A stretch of 64,000 nucleotides of DNA, taken from Cloeon dipterum. Lineage: Eukaryota; Arthropoda; Insecta; Ephemeroptera; Baetidae. The stretch covers positions 23,360,335 to 23,424,334 of the forward strand of contig NC_088788.1 of NCBI RefSeq assembly GCF_949628265.1. The letters are read 5' to 3'. Position numbers and translations under genes: made by a program. This document shows positions 1 to 13,163 of the stretch, piece after piece; position 1 is the stretch's first letter, and every line of letters starts with the position of its first letter. The notes under the pieces were generated by a model that made no database searches, had not been told where the DNA came from, and was given only the letters and a program-made list of their open reading frames with translations.

Positions 1-3000
1 CGTTGCGCTTCAACATTCAAATGAAACAATTTCAATAAAAAATATATTTTGAAAAGCATTTTGTAAGAATATGAAAATCATTGCGTACCACCCTACCCTA
101 CTTTACTGACCCTTATAAATACTTAATCCAGATCAAGGAAGAATTTAAAAGAATTAAGGCCAGTATAGTTGTTGTGACATTTGAATTGTGACCAAAGAAT
201 TTGGAAATAAAAAAATCGGCATTGCATATTCATTCTAATATTGTTAAAATTTCGTAGCCGTTCGATTACTTAGAATTTATAAATAGATAACTATCTAAAT
301 ATCTCGATATTGGGTTAACTCACCAAAAATATATTCTATTTTTCACATTATTTCCAGTATTTCTTAAGTTGGCTTATCAAATGTGCAATGAAACTTATTT
401 TTTAAAACAGAAAAATTTAGGGCCTAATAACGGTTGGTTTGGCAAGAATTCCTTCGCACTCCTGTGTTTGGAAAACCTATTAACACGCGCTGTATCGGCG
501 CCGGTGTGGCCAATTAATTAAAAAGCGATAAATTAATCAATGAGAGTGGAGGCTGTGTGATAAATCCGCGGCGAACAAAAGACCGGCGGGCGGGTTCGTG
601 TCGGTTGGCCGGCTGCGATAGAATGAAGGATGCTGCGCCGTGATGCAGACATGCTTGGGCCAGGATCAGGTTACCTTTTGCCCTGGGGCCCAACATGGAA
701 CTGCGAGTTCTCCTTTTTTTACCTGACGCTGCCTCCTTTTTATTTTTATTCACAGCCTCTATCTTGTGTGACTAATCGCGTCGAATTTATAATTCTGTCA
801 GCGGATTATGATCGACCAACATTTCATTTCCAACAATTACTCGGCTCGCGCACCGCCGCCACCATTTGATAATCAGCCGTAAAACACCTCCACTCTCCTT
901 TTGTGACTGTACACCTCATTAAGACATTGCAATCATTTTTGGCGCTGGAATTTTATAGCCAAGCTAGTGTGGATAGACATTCGGGTTTATTGAGGCAATT
1001 GAAATTCCGTCGTTTAAACAATTTAATTTAATTCTTGATGCTGCATGTCGACATAATTTTGGTGTTCTCCGTTTGTTCATGGTCTGGTCAGTATAAACCC
1101 CTGCAATACTTTTAACTTTGAAACGGGGTCATTAATAATTTAGCTAATTAAACTTCATACTAAAAGAAGAGCGATTTTACGACGAGAATAATATGGAAAT
1201 AGTTTGAAGAAAAAACTCAGATTCGGACGAAATTATTTATGTTTCGGATTTCGGACGACTTTAAATTAGAAAAGTTATCTGAAATTTAAAACCATAAATT
1301 ACACGTAAAAAACACAATTAGGGGAGCTCTTCCTGACTTCAAATTTTGACTTGGGCGACAGTTAACAGATTTTAGCTTCTGAAATTCAAAACAAGTTCTA
1401 TATTTGCCTTTGAACTATGGGTTCATTGAGAAAATTTAAGATTTTTTCAATATTTCAATCCTGTTTCCCTATCAGTTACACACGCCTATAAAATATTAAT
1501 GAACCGCTGTCGGATTCCCCACTGGAATCAAATTTATAATGTTGACAAACGGAGGTGCACATCCCCGCGGTGGAATAAAAAGGCTTTTTTGAGTTATGCC
1601 AGTGCGTGTCTGCGTGCGCGCTCACAAACACATCGAAAGGATCAGAGAGAGGCCCCTGCTGTCTGAGAAGTAGAGAATTCCAAAAGTGGCCTGCCGCTGG
1701 CCGCCTCTCGGCAGGGGCCAGCTATCCTGACCTGCCGTGATCGATGCCGCCGCCACTACATTTGGCCCTACTGCTCTCTAACTTTGTCACCCATTAATTA
1801 GCCGCCGAAAAGTGTTGCCGTGATTGATCGTTAACATCAATGGCATCACTCATCACAACTGCTCAATATGAAATGCATATTTTTAAAGCTCCATCTGGAA
1901 TTTTAATGGATTTCTCGCACAGTTGAGATAGATTAGATATTATTGATGAATTCTCGTAATAAAGAATAAAATTATAAATTGAGGATAAAATATGATATTT
2001 CTGGCGCCACTGCAGTGCAGTTTATTTAATATCTTGTAGAAAAAAATAATACAAATTAAATTTGAAAATTTTACAGTAGTGAGACTAGACATAAGAAAAA
2101 CTTAATAAAAGCTATAGCTTGAATCGGAAACATTGATAAAGGAAAAAACGAAAATAATTCATTTTTAATACTGCAGTAAATAAATATTATCGTGTGGCGA
2201 TAAATGCGTCAAATATCGATTTTATAGTCATTTATTTCCGATGGCACGATTGCTATTAAAACGATCCACTTTTTACGTACAAGACCACATTTTCGGACCT
2301 GTTTCGCCATAATATAACAGGTGTTTGGAGCATTAACGCGTAAACTGCGCTGAAGATATGTTTGAGAAAAGAGGAGAGGCGCTATTAATTTCATTAAGGC
2401 TACTTCGGTATACGACGAGTGATTATCTAAAAAAGGAGATGAACTGGATGTAACAAAAGATCTGTAATCAACACACGCACACACACATATAATTTGGTTC
2501 TCGCGGCGGCTGGCTTTTTGAAACGCTCCTTTTCGCCGCTGCTAGTGTTAAAAGAAAATTAGAGTGCGGACTAGTCAGCAAGATGAAAAAAAATTGCTGA
2601 ATTGATGTAAATGTCCTATATTTGCATTTTAATCAAGTCACACCTTGAAGTCGGATCAATTAATAAACTTGAAATATAAAGATTTTTTTGCTCTAATTTT
2701 CATAAACTTTTCGCTGAACATATAATTGATCAATGTACTTCACAATATATCAGGTTATGTTTTATCTTATTTTATGCCTGGCACTGGCACCATTCACAAG
2801 ATTTATGAAGCTTGGAACGCAGTACAAAATCATTAGAGCTTCTCTTTGGAAGACGTCAGCAGAGCAGCAGCTCTTGGCCGTCGTTTTCGTGTTTTGTTTC
2901 ACGCAGTGGTATCCACATTTCCATTTATTTCCCGCATTTTAAATTATTGGTGTAAAAAGTATCTGGCGCGCGAGAAGAAATTTGTGGAGTGTGCGTTGGG

Positions 3001-6000
3001 ATAAATCGGCCGCCCGCTGCACGCAGCAGGGGTCACTGAAATTGCGCAAATTATTATTTAGTCGCCTCTCACAAAACCGGTGCTCCATAATTTTTTAATA
3101 ATAAAACTCTAAATTATAGCTACCTGAAGGTATGCGCGCGGAGGATATTTATTTACACCTGGACAGGTCTCGCGGGGCGCGCACACCAATAGATAGCCTC
3201 ATAAAACACGCAACCTTTTATATGTAAGCCTATAGAAATGTAAATATTTTGATTTGTCAGCTCTATTCGCTGCGAAAGGTGGCTCATTTGTGAACGGCGG
3301 GGGATAAGTGTCGACAAATAATTATATGATGATGGAATGTGTCGTAAACACGCTGTGTTTACTCGGAGCGTCCTGCTCTGCGCGCGAGTTACCGTCAGGA
3401 ATAGAAAAATAAATATCCACATCAACAACAAGCGTATGATTATTCGTAATTTTGAATTAATACTCTCATATAGCTTCCTTGTTATTCAATGATGGCGTTT
3501 CTAGATTCTTTGAGAGTAATATCACGATCATATATTTTTTCATAAAATGTTAATAAAAAATAGGCTAGAACGAAGTAAAAGATTTGAGGAAATATCATCC
3601 TCAATAACCAATTAATTAAAAACTATGGTATATGTAATGTATTTTATAGGAATTCCAAAGGGTGAAAAATGATACCAAGTATGTATAGTTCTAATTAGTT
3701 TTATTTATTGCCAACTTGGTTATATCGCTACTCGGCATACATGCAAAAAAGCACAGCGAGAGACACAGCTCGACGCGATCAGAGCATACAAGTATTTTCT
3801 CTCATGACGGTGTAATCTGCCCCGTCCACTTGTTGAACATATAATGCGCCGACGGCTCGGTAATTGCGCCATTATTACAATCTCCAGGTAATTAGGGCCG
3901 TTTAAATTTTCTCTCGTTTCAAGTGCCCCTCCTTGTTGTTGGATTCTCTCTCCGCGTGGAGTTTGGTCGGACCGGATTAACGTGCGAATATAAAGTCATC
4001 CGAGTGTTTCAAAATAAATTGCCTCGAAACATTTTCGAGACGCAGCATGGAAAACCGTTTGACCACCTGATGCAATGTGTTGTCCCAAATTTCCAAAAGC
4101 TAAATATTTAATCCAATTAATTGACCTTTGTTTAGCATCTGTTGCTTACCAATTTCGGCTCTTTGATAACAAGCTACAGTAATGAAAACGTTATTAATTT
4201 TGTATCGGCCACATGTTGCTGGCGATTGAGAGGCGAAATTATCTTCTCAATTACCTGCAGGATACGTATTGAAATATAACACACGCGTGTGTTCACATGT
4301 GCATCAGATGCTGTTGTTGAGTGAATTAATGCGTTCTTGAGATGAGTTTTTATAAGAAAAGTCTATAGAGAGCTGCTGCTCTGGTAATTTCACTTACATT
4401 TGTTTTTACTTGAAGCTTAACATTTTGAATTAATAAAAAGGTGCAAAAACCATATTTGAACAAACAGTTGAAATCGACAGTTAATTTTGAATTAAAATTG
4501 ATGACAATCGTGCATTTCAGTTTAATTTTGTATGCCGTTAAATAGAAAAATTGAATCAGTCAAAGCCCACTGATTTGACGTCGAGAAAACTGCAGTGAAA
4601 GTTTAAAATTACGAAATCCTCTTTTTTCGTGCGACCCTAAAAAAGATGAGCTTACAATTTTAAACTTTATAAAAATCTCTGTTGTTATTGTCATTGACTG
4701 TGAATGAATTGTTACTCTAATGTTTTCGTTTTCTGTGGACAGCAATAATTAAGAACCTTTGACGAAAAACAATAATTTTTTTTTTCACAATTAACATTTA
4801 AAATTGGTTCGATTTATTTTATTTGCAAATTTTAGTTTCAAAAAATAATGTTAAGACCGTCCGTTTTGAAATACCAGCGAAATTTCCACGACTTGAAAGG
4901 AGCAAGAGGCGAAGAGTGGTTTTCTTGCAGAGGTGCATCAGCATCTCATCCTGCGCGTCGGCCGGTATCAAATTAGGGCCTTGTTTTCAACGCCTCCCAG
5001 TCACGTCGCCTCAATAGTACACATTAGATGGCCCCGAGGTGCTTGTCAGGATAAAGTAACATTAAATTTGTGTAAGCGCATCGTGCGCTGCCACGGATCC
5101 GAATTAATTTCCAGACTGATCAAAAAAGCAGCGCCAGTTTGAGCATAAAAGGGTTACAAGCGTGCGGCGCAGGCATCTTTCTTTCTCTCCCAAATTACAC
5201 ACGAAAAACAAGGCTCTCAATATCTGGCCGCCAAATTACAAGTTAGACCGGCGCGCTGACCACTCATCATTACGCGCGTACAGCAACTCTTTCATTTCAC
5301 GTGTGTACAGTCACACCGCGCGGCCGCGTAATTGCGTAATCACCTGTTACGGTGCCACTCTAATAAATTGGCCTCTGCTTAGACGAGAATAACGAGCATC
5401 CCAGAAGAAAGGAAAGAAATGCGCGGCGAGCTAATCAAACGAGCATCAATTTTCGGCCGCGCCGATCCTTGCTTTACCTCAATTTTTGCGTTGTAAGTAA
5501 TGCTCATTGCCAGTAAAAATCGGTAATATTACCCCGGTTTGATCACTTAAAGCTTGAGAGACACGCCTCTGCAAGTAGTGATTGGAAGGAATATTTTTTT
5601 CGTTATTTCCTTAGAAATGTAAGAAAAACCATATGTCTTGTTTTCTAATAATCGGAATTAATGTTAAATGAGGATAATCCTTCAGTTAAATTGTATACGA
5701 GTTTCCATTGAGTGCGTATCAAATACGTTAAAATGCGTCTCATGGTGTTAAATGTCGAGTTATACACACATGATGAGTGGCTTGGCCATAACTTCTGTGG
5801 ACGAGAACAGAACATTTTGCAATTATTCTTATCATATGAATCGCTAGCAATTTAAAAAAAATCAATTAATATATAAATTTGTATGATACTTACCTGCCGT
5901 GTCAGAAGAAAGAAGTAGATTGAGATGAAAAGCATTATTTATTAATTAAAAAGTATTTGTTGCTGTTTAGTTAATTTTGAGACCTATTTGTGTTTTCAAA

Positions 6001-6029
6001 AGTGCCTTGCATGATTTTTTTTGCTCTTT

Positions 6030-6310
6030 TTATCCCTGTCCGAGGACCGGAGGACCGGGAAGGGCGCGCACTGCACTAGCACGAATGCTGAAACCCGGGT
6101 CCCAATAACACCGCGAACGGATAACATGGGCGCACCAGGCCGCACAGGGACCCAGCCCACTCAAGGGCCACTTGCCTCCGCACCGAGGACTGCATTGAAA
6201 CGCTAGACATTTGTCCCGTGAAGCCAAATCACGCATGCTGGAAAGGTGCAAAACAGCAAGTAGCGAGTCGGCGCCGGTGCGCCTCCCAGCCCGTTAAGCA
6301 ATTTGAGCAA
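6030..6310. other. GC-rich island of unknown nature
   Basis: This block of about 280 bases is clearly richer in G+C than its surroundings. It contains a short tandem GAGGACCG at about 6,041-6,056. Short frames are open on both strands (6,021-6,206 plus and 6,030-6,251 minus), as expected of GC-rich DNA, and neither resembles a protein I know. It could be a decayed retroelement fragment, a short noncoding exon or a regulatory element. Confidence 0.35.
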
Positions 6311-8102
6311 TTCGAGTCACTAAACTAACCACTTTTTGCCATTTCTGACATTGGGTAGCCAGTATTAGATCTCCGAACTGCTCAAATACCTCTCATTGCT
6401 TTGACACTCCTGAGAGTGCCTTAACAATGCGAGCCAACGGGCTGGTTTTGCACGATAAGTTTCATTTTTGAAATCGAAAAGCGCTCCAGGAAATCTGTGG
6501 CTATGCAAAATCTTTTCATATAGGCCGTGCCGGTTGCATAAACCAATTTTGTTAGGAGAGCGTCATAGCTGCTTCATGATTCCACAAACTGGAGCAAATG
6601 TTGTATAAACATTCTTGCACTGAATTCAGGTTAGTTAAAATCATCCTATTTTCTTAAAAATAATGTTTTTGGCTGTAAATCAACAAAACGTCAAATCCAA
6701 TGATGGCATTTTTCATTAAATTAATTAAAAACGTTAATATGTGATTATAATCCAGCCGTCATATATAAAAACCAGTCTTGGAAGACGTGTTTCTCATTCA
6801 TATATAAATTAAAATAAACCTAACTACTGGCTTATAATTTTCAACTCAATTTGAGAATCATGTTTTCTTGCACTAGCATAAATATATCATTGGCAACACT
6901 GGCGTAGCTGAATGAGACTGTCGCTTTAGATAATTTACACGGATGATTAGCTCACGCAATTTACTCTGAAGCTTAATCGCGAGAAGTCCGGTCCGTCAGC
7001 CAGGCTGGAGATAAATCACCTTTTGTGACTAACACCTTTTGTGTTAGCATAATGAGAGGATCTGTTTTTATTTTTCATATCAGATGACAGTCGCGCGTTT
7101 GCCGGGAGACTGAGGGCCGTGGTATTAATTTAATTGCCCGATTATGTCTGATTTCTCGTATTCATTCTACGGGGCAAGATGATTTATCAATCGAGCTGAG
7201 CCGAAGTAAAAACTGGCACTCGCACAATGTTCAATCTTGTCCACATGAGCGGTCGCGTCAATAAATAAGATTGGTCGGCAGGTCAATTTGACCATGCAAA
7301 TCGTTCATCATCCATCAAATTCGCGCCGCCGAATACATGCACCAAATTATCGACCTTCTTGCGAGAATTTAAATATAATAATGCTGTACTAATATTTTGA
7401 CCACTGCGGTGTTATTTTATGAGCAAAATAAGGAAGTATCCCGTCCTATATGTATATTTTTATTATATAGTATTGTCGTATTAAAACTAATTTAAATTTT
7501 TAATGTATGGTGTTGTGTGACATTGTTTGGGGGTCAAATTTTCATGATAAATGTTCATTTCTCATATGTAAGTATCTTGAACATTAAAAAATGAGTTAAT
7601 ACAAAATTTAAGATTGTAGATGAAAAGTAAAAGTTTTTTAAGTCCAGTAAGTCTGCACCATATGTCTTTTTCCAATTCCAATAAAATAAACTGAACAATT
7701 TCCAATCACGAAAATCTTCTCTGTAAAAATGTTTTCGTTTCTTTCCTCGTAGACTAAAACTAAAGCGCCAATTTGTTTTATTTTTTTAATCGGCACGCTT
7801 AAAGCCCTCCCAAAAAGAGCAAAGATTTAAAACCTTCGAGGGCACGAGACGTGTCACACATCTCATTATCCCTGAGTCCCTGAGGCGGCCGGCGTATTAA
7901 GTGTCTGGAATCAACAGGCTTTTATCTCGCAAATAACATCTAAACTTCTATAACAATTTTCATAGCTGAGCCGTGAAAAACTGTATTTAATAAAATGCGG
8001 CAGTGTCAATTTCCAAGAGCGTCGAGTGAGCAGCCGCTGGTTATCTCGCCTCTCGCGCTTTTAGATTATGATTTACAGCCTCATTAAAAAAGTGGCCCTG
8101 GT

Positions 8103-8122
8103 CGGCCGGCCGGCCGGCCGGC
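8103..8122. repeat. (GGCC)n palindromic simple repeat
   Basis: Four to five uninterrupted CCGG/GGCC units form a perfectly self-complementary GC tract inside AT-rich DNA. It is a simple repeat; no function is evident. Confidence 0.85.
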
Positions 8123-10959
8123 TTTTTCATGCCCTCCAGTCGCGCTGATGGAATTCTTATTAATTTTATTAATATTTCTCGTACCTCGTTGCGTACCCCT
8201 TGCACACGGCGCGCAGCCTATCTGTAGGAGCTTATCAGGAAAATATTAATTTCAAATTAAGATCATAAATCAAGCGGCAAACGGCTGGTAAAACGCCTCT
8301 TGTCTTTTTCAAATTGCTATTCCGCGCGCCGGGCATATCGTAATTACAACACCTTTTCGGGCACCAAAACACTTTTCGGAATTCCGATCGCTCAAATCCA
8401 TTTACATACAACGAATATTGATCGTGCAGCTTTAGATTCAAACCAAACCAACCAATAAAAAATTTTATATTAAATAAAAAAAACTACTCTGGCATCTACT
8501 GTGACGGTTTAGTGGTTGATGGGAGCAATATTTTTGTCCTGGTGCCATCATCAATCATCACCTAAAATAAATTTAATAAGTTCGATTGCTAACGATAGGA
8601 GTATGAATTTGTTGGCAATGGATGAGTGAAATCATTGAACTCTATATTATAGCGCAATAGACTTCATTCGTCTGTTAGTTGAGCAAACGGGATTATTAGA
8701 ATTCAACAAGAAATCTAATTTTGGTTCTAATAGACGGATTGAGATAGTCATAAATCACGCTAAAATGAAACCACACTTCTCACTTCTTGCAGGGGAGAAA
8801 GATTAGTTATGTTGCGCGCCGTAAATATCATCCTTCTCGTCCAGATGTTGTTGTTGCCTGCTTTTTCACTAATATACACAGCATTATTATCACCGCTGGG
8901 CGATGATGGACAGAGCAATTAACCCAGAAGCCAGCCCAGAACATAAACCTCGGCACTTCTCGCGGGATAAGAAGAGACCCCGGCCTCCACTTCAGTAATC
9001 CTATTCGCTCGTCCGCCTCATCTCCACAAATTGCCTGGCTATCTTCGGCGTGCTTGCTGACTGTAAAAAATTATTTGTGTGAAGTCTCTCGCTCAGTAGG
9101 AAAAAGTCTTGCGCATACGCAGCTTGTTTAATTTAATTTTTAGAGCTTTTGCCACACAAGAAGTGTGAAATTAATATGAGTTCTTTAAACGTTGCCCGTT
9201 GCCCGCGTGCTGCGAGTGAGCTAATCGCTCTCTGCCTAAAGTTATTATCATTTTTAGCGTGGTTTGAAAATTTATTTCCAGCTCTGACAATTTTGCGCTC
9301 ATAAATCTCTCTGAATATCGAGCGCCTTTGCATCTAATATTGTTATGAAATTGTTCTAGAAAATAAATATTCGAAATATTTTCCAAATCATGTTATTCCA
9401 TCAATAAATACTTGTCAAACTAAGGGTGTTTAAGCGAAAGTGGAAAGTTACTCCATGGTCAAAAATAATTTTTGTCAAAAAATAATCCTCTTTGCTCAAC
9501 CTTAGGATCCTCTTATCTAAGGGGGCTTTAACCCTGATTTTTATCTCAATCTTTATTTTGACAACAGTTGATAAAGTCATTCCCTCAAATTGCTAGCAAA
9601 TTGCACCATGTGCCTGTGGTAAATCCAGCAGGTAGTCAGAAGTGTGCCTAGTGTACGAGTATATTTGATAAATCTAAAAAATATAAATACTTAACGGGAT
9701 CAAAATGATTTTTTTCAGTTGAAAGTTTATCTTCATTTCGTTTGATATTTATTAATTTAGCAGTCGTAAAAATCATAGAGTTTTACGCATTTGAAAAAAC
9801 GCACGCATCAAAATGGTCGATTTTGGTTGTATGTTGTTGAAAAATAAAAAAGGTGTTTCGCGAATCACTCTCTCAGTTCTAGACTCATTTGTCATAGCAA
9901 ATTAAAGACACGTTCAAAACAATAACCACTTTCGTCAAGGAAATATTTCACGAGTGAAATTCTAAAATTGATGATAAAACGTGAAAATTGCTTTATAGTT
10001 CCCATGACCGACAATGTGAGCTTATAAGTGTAATAATGATGATGAATCGGATGCGAGAGCGGCGCTCTTCCAATATTACATGGAAGTGTGATGGACAAAT
10101 TATTCTAATGAGCACTCTCTCGAGGCCCATTACCCGTGATTTAGTGATCCAAGCTATAGTCCTTTCGCCCTTTAGCATTCTTTACAAGAGATACACTAAT
10201 TTACAGCTATCAAAAATAAGCTTAGCTGAATGAATTCGGTTTCAATCACATTTTCATTTCAGATTTTGCGAATGCGTGGTTTTTTTTAAAAATAAGTCAA
10301 GCGCGGCCGTGTCTGATAAATATCAGAGAAAGAGCTCGTTTAAATTTTTGCACGCATAACTATAGGAGCAAAATGGTTTATACTTGTGAAATGTATACAC
10401 CTGCCATTATTATTTCATATCAACGTCCTAAGAGGTGCGAAATTTATGGGAGCTAAACACACGTTTGGACTTCAGGATTTATATGTGCTATTACACCATC
10501 ACATACACATTTTCTGCTTTAATTCTCGCACCGCAAATTTATAGCTCCTTCAGTTTACCGTCGAGGCGGGTAAATTATTGTAGCTCTTCATCTAACTCCA
10601 AATGCAAACTACTTTTGATATAAATTATTTCAAAAACACTGAATTCCAAAAGAACATTAATGCTAGGAAAAAATTCGTGATATGTGTGTAAGTATGTCTG
10701 TAGAAGAATCCTTAAAGATCTTTGAATATTTAATAATTAACCATGAGAATTTTGTTCTTTTGTCTCTAATATTTTAACTCAATCTCTTTCATCTAATTTG
10801 AGTTCCTGAGAGTTTGTACAATAGTAGTTTTGTTGACTTGTGGAGTGCGGCTGTCAAAAAATGTGTCCATTGACTACGGTAGAAATTTTGCATTCGGCGC
10901 GATGCGCGAGAGAGTGCAGACAGACAAAACGGCTTTCTCAGAGAGCGAGTGCGAGTGTC

Positions 10960-11430
10960 GAAAATTGAAAATTAATTGCTAATAAGGGGCAATTGTGGTG
11001 GTGATTCATGGCAGTAGTGACAGTTAATCGGCGAACGCGGAGCTAATGATAGCTCTGGACGAATAAGAAATGAAGCCGGCCTGTAGGCTAATAAAATAGA
11101 TTCCGTAATGCTGTGTATTGGCCAATTATCGTTGAAATATGGCCCGTTCGCCATAATGCCGCGCTCGCTCAATTTCTTTCGGGTCGAGGGTGCGGTTCGC
11201 TCGTTCGAGTGAGCGTTGGATCGCCTTTTGATCTGCAGGCCATTGTCGGCAATTATCGTGAAACGGGAAGAAGATGAATGAACTGGCGAACAATCGAGTG
11301 CCCATTGAAAGCACCACTTTCGGCACGGAATCAAAGAAAACTGCGCGTTTATTTAAATTGCGGGAATTGCAGTCAATTCTTTGCCCCGGCATGATCAATG
11401 GCACTTTTCTTAATCGTTGCCATGAGAAAC
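10960..11430. other. Balanced-composition noncoding block, possible regulatory element
   Basis: This block has more even base composition than its flanks. It contains several TAAT-type homeodomain core motifs and repeated GTTCG/GCGAAC words. Two overlapping frames on the minus strand are open for 117-120 codons, but they use the same bases in different phases and resemble no protein family. I therefore read the openness as a composition effect. A conserved noncoding element is possible but cannot be shown from one sequence. Confidence 0.25.
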
Positions 11431-12270
11431 TGTGAATGTGCATGACTTTTATTACACTCAATTTTTCATCCTCCGCCATAATCAGAGGAATTGCATTTAA
11501 ATGGTTTCACAAGGCCATACAGTTGACATTAATTGTGATATTTAAAATGGTAACGCTAGCCTACTTTGTCCATTTTGCATTTTCTTCTGGCCATCTAACA
11601 GCAAGTTTTAACCCCATTTTAATTTTATAACATAAAGAGTAGGCCACCAGAAGACAAATGGAGTTGTTATTGCAGATTGATATTATCTAAAAATGTAGAA
11701 AATGATCGACACATACGTAAAACCCTTTTTTCTTCTTTTGGTTGAAAAATCCGAAAAATCGATTAATTGATTGATAGTAAGATTTAGATAAATTTAACAA
11801 TGATTGTGTACAAAACTTTTTTATTTCTTAATTTTGTATGCACTTTCCATCCACTCCACGCAGATTGTAAATATAGTATTTTAAGTTTCGTAGACAAACG
11901 TGAAATGAATTATTAGATAATATGCTCGGACACAAGAATTAAAATATCAGCAACAATTTTGGAATAAAATATAAACATCTCTCAGAAATGTGTAGCAGTA
12001 CAGCAAAAAATACATATTATCTTAACAGCATGATCAAAGATCCAAACCAAATTTAAGAAATTTAAATATCGCAAAATAGTTGACTTGATATCGTTAAAAA
12101 GATTAAACACAAGTTTAAAAACAATGCCATAAGAAAGAAACTAGTTTTACCGTTCCACCAGAAGCAATAAAATAAAATAATGATATTTTTCATTTACAAC
12201 AACGATTTCTTTCATTTTGCAATGGTTTTCCAGGCATTCTGCTATCCTAAGAGACCAATACATGCTTCAT

Positions 12271-12456
12271 TCACACTTCCCTGGGCTGCTCACGCGAGTG
12301 ACCTTGCGAGGAGTAGCGCGAGGCAGGGTTGTGCACGGGATGCCCGACCGTTAGCCCACCGCCCATAGCACCGTGTGGTGGAGGATGTCCCGGGTGGTGT
12401 AGGGCCGCTTGGCTGTACGAAATTCGGGTGCCAGGTGCTTGACTGACATAGACGCT
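12271..12456 (-). CDS. Candidate alternative terminal exon of GPS2, or unassigned exon
   Basis: On the minus strand a good acceptor (TTTCTAG) at 12,459-12,457 is followed by 61 open codons and a TGA at 12,273-12,271. The peptide is rich in His, Pro, Gly, Ser and Tyr and includes HHPGHPPPHGAMGGG, a composition like the GPS2 C-terminal half. The reading frame starts in phase 0. It could therefore be spliced directly to the GPS2 exon that ends at 13,427, replacing the last exon at 13,337-13,164. A GTGAGC within the segment, near 12,291, could also be a donor, making it an internal exon of another minus-strand gene. Seen: acceptor, open frame, composition. Inferred: membership in GPS2. Confidence 0.35.
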   Translation of the reverse strand, partial: SVYVSQAPGTRISYSQAALHHPGHPPPHGAMGGGLTVGHPVHNPASRYSSQGHSREQPREV

Positions 12457-13163
12457 CTAGAAATCAAGAGCGCACTTTAGTGCTCAAAGTAATCTGAATT
12501 TTCAGCCCTATTTTGCGTTGATGTTTATATTTTTAAAATTCATGTGAGTAAATTTTCGATTTCAAAACAAAATTTTTTAAATTTAAAATATTGCACTAGG
12601 CCACAAATTAAACAAACCTACTAGATTACTGAAGGAAATCTAATAGAAATTTTTACTTTGTTAGATTTTCCATAATTTAAAAATTATTATTTAAAAAAAC
12701 TGTACATTTTGCAAACAAAGCAGCATTTTAGATAAGGCAAAAGAAATAAAAAATTGATCTTAGAGTTGATATTTTTCTAATTTTGGAAACGCGTTACAAG
12801 AATTTTCTATCTAGCAGTCTATAAACAAGACCAACTGTTAGCACCTCAAGTGTGATATCAAATCTACATGACAATGACAATATAATTAAGTAGCGTTGAA
12901 TTGTTTTGAGCGATCTGATCAAGGCATTTGTTTAGCAAATTATCATTGCAATAGAGCTATACAATAGCAGAATTGAGATGAATCAGTATTCAAAATACAG
13001 ATTGAACCTAAGTCGATCAAAGATCTCCATTGAGATCACGTTTTTATCAGTTATTATCTTCTGAGATGCATACCATTATTTAGATTTTAACTTGGAGAAT
13101 TCAAGCTAAACCCATGTCTCTCGAATTCAGTCAAGGTCTTGAAATATTAAGGACTTGCCTGGT

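Larger units (their letters stand above)
1..12270. other. AT-rich noncoding stretch without a recognisable gene
   Basis: No open frame here resembles a known protein, and none can be extended through plausible splice sites into one. The stretch is mostly AT-rich with many TAATTA/ATTAAT motifs. It contains short islands of more balanced composition at about 560-700, 1,550-1,780, 6,030-6,310 and 10,960-11,430. A CA-rich run lies near 2,470 and a GGCC palindromic run at 8,103-8,122. It could be intergenic DNA downstream of GPS2 or part of a large intron of a gene whose exons lie outside the window. STAT palindromes are almost absent (one TTCNNNGAA, at 2,710), so it serves as an internal control for the cluster at 27-55 kb. 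Confidence 0.7.

Noticed and set aside
10972..11479. Two overlapping minus-strand frames of 117-120 codons
   Set aside because: They use the same bases in different phases, have no family resemblance and lack supporting splice structure.
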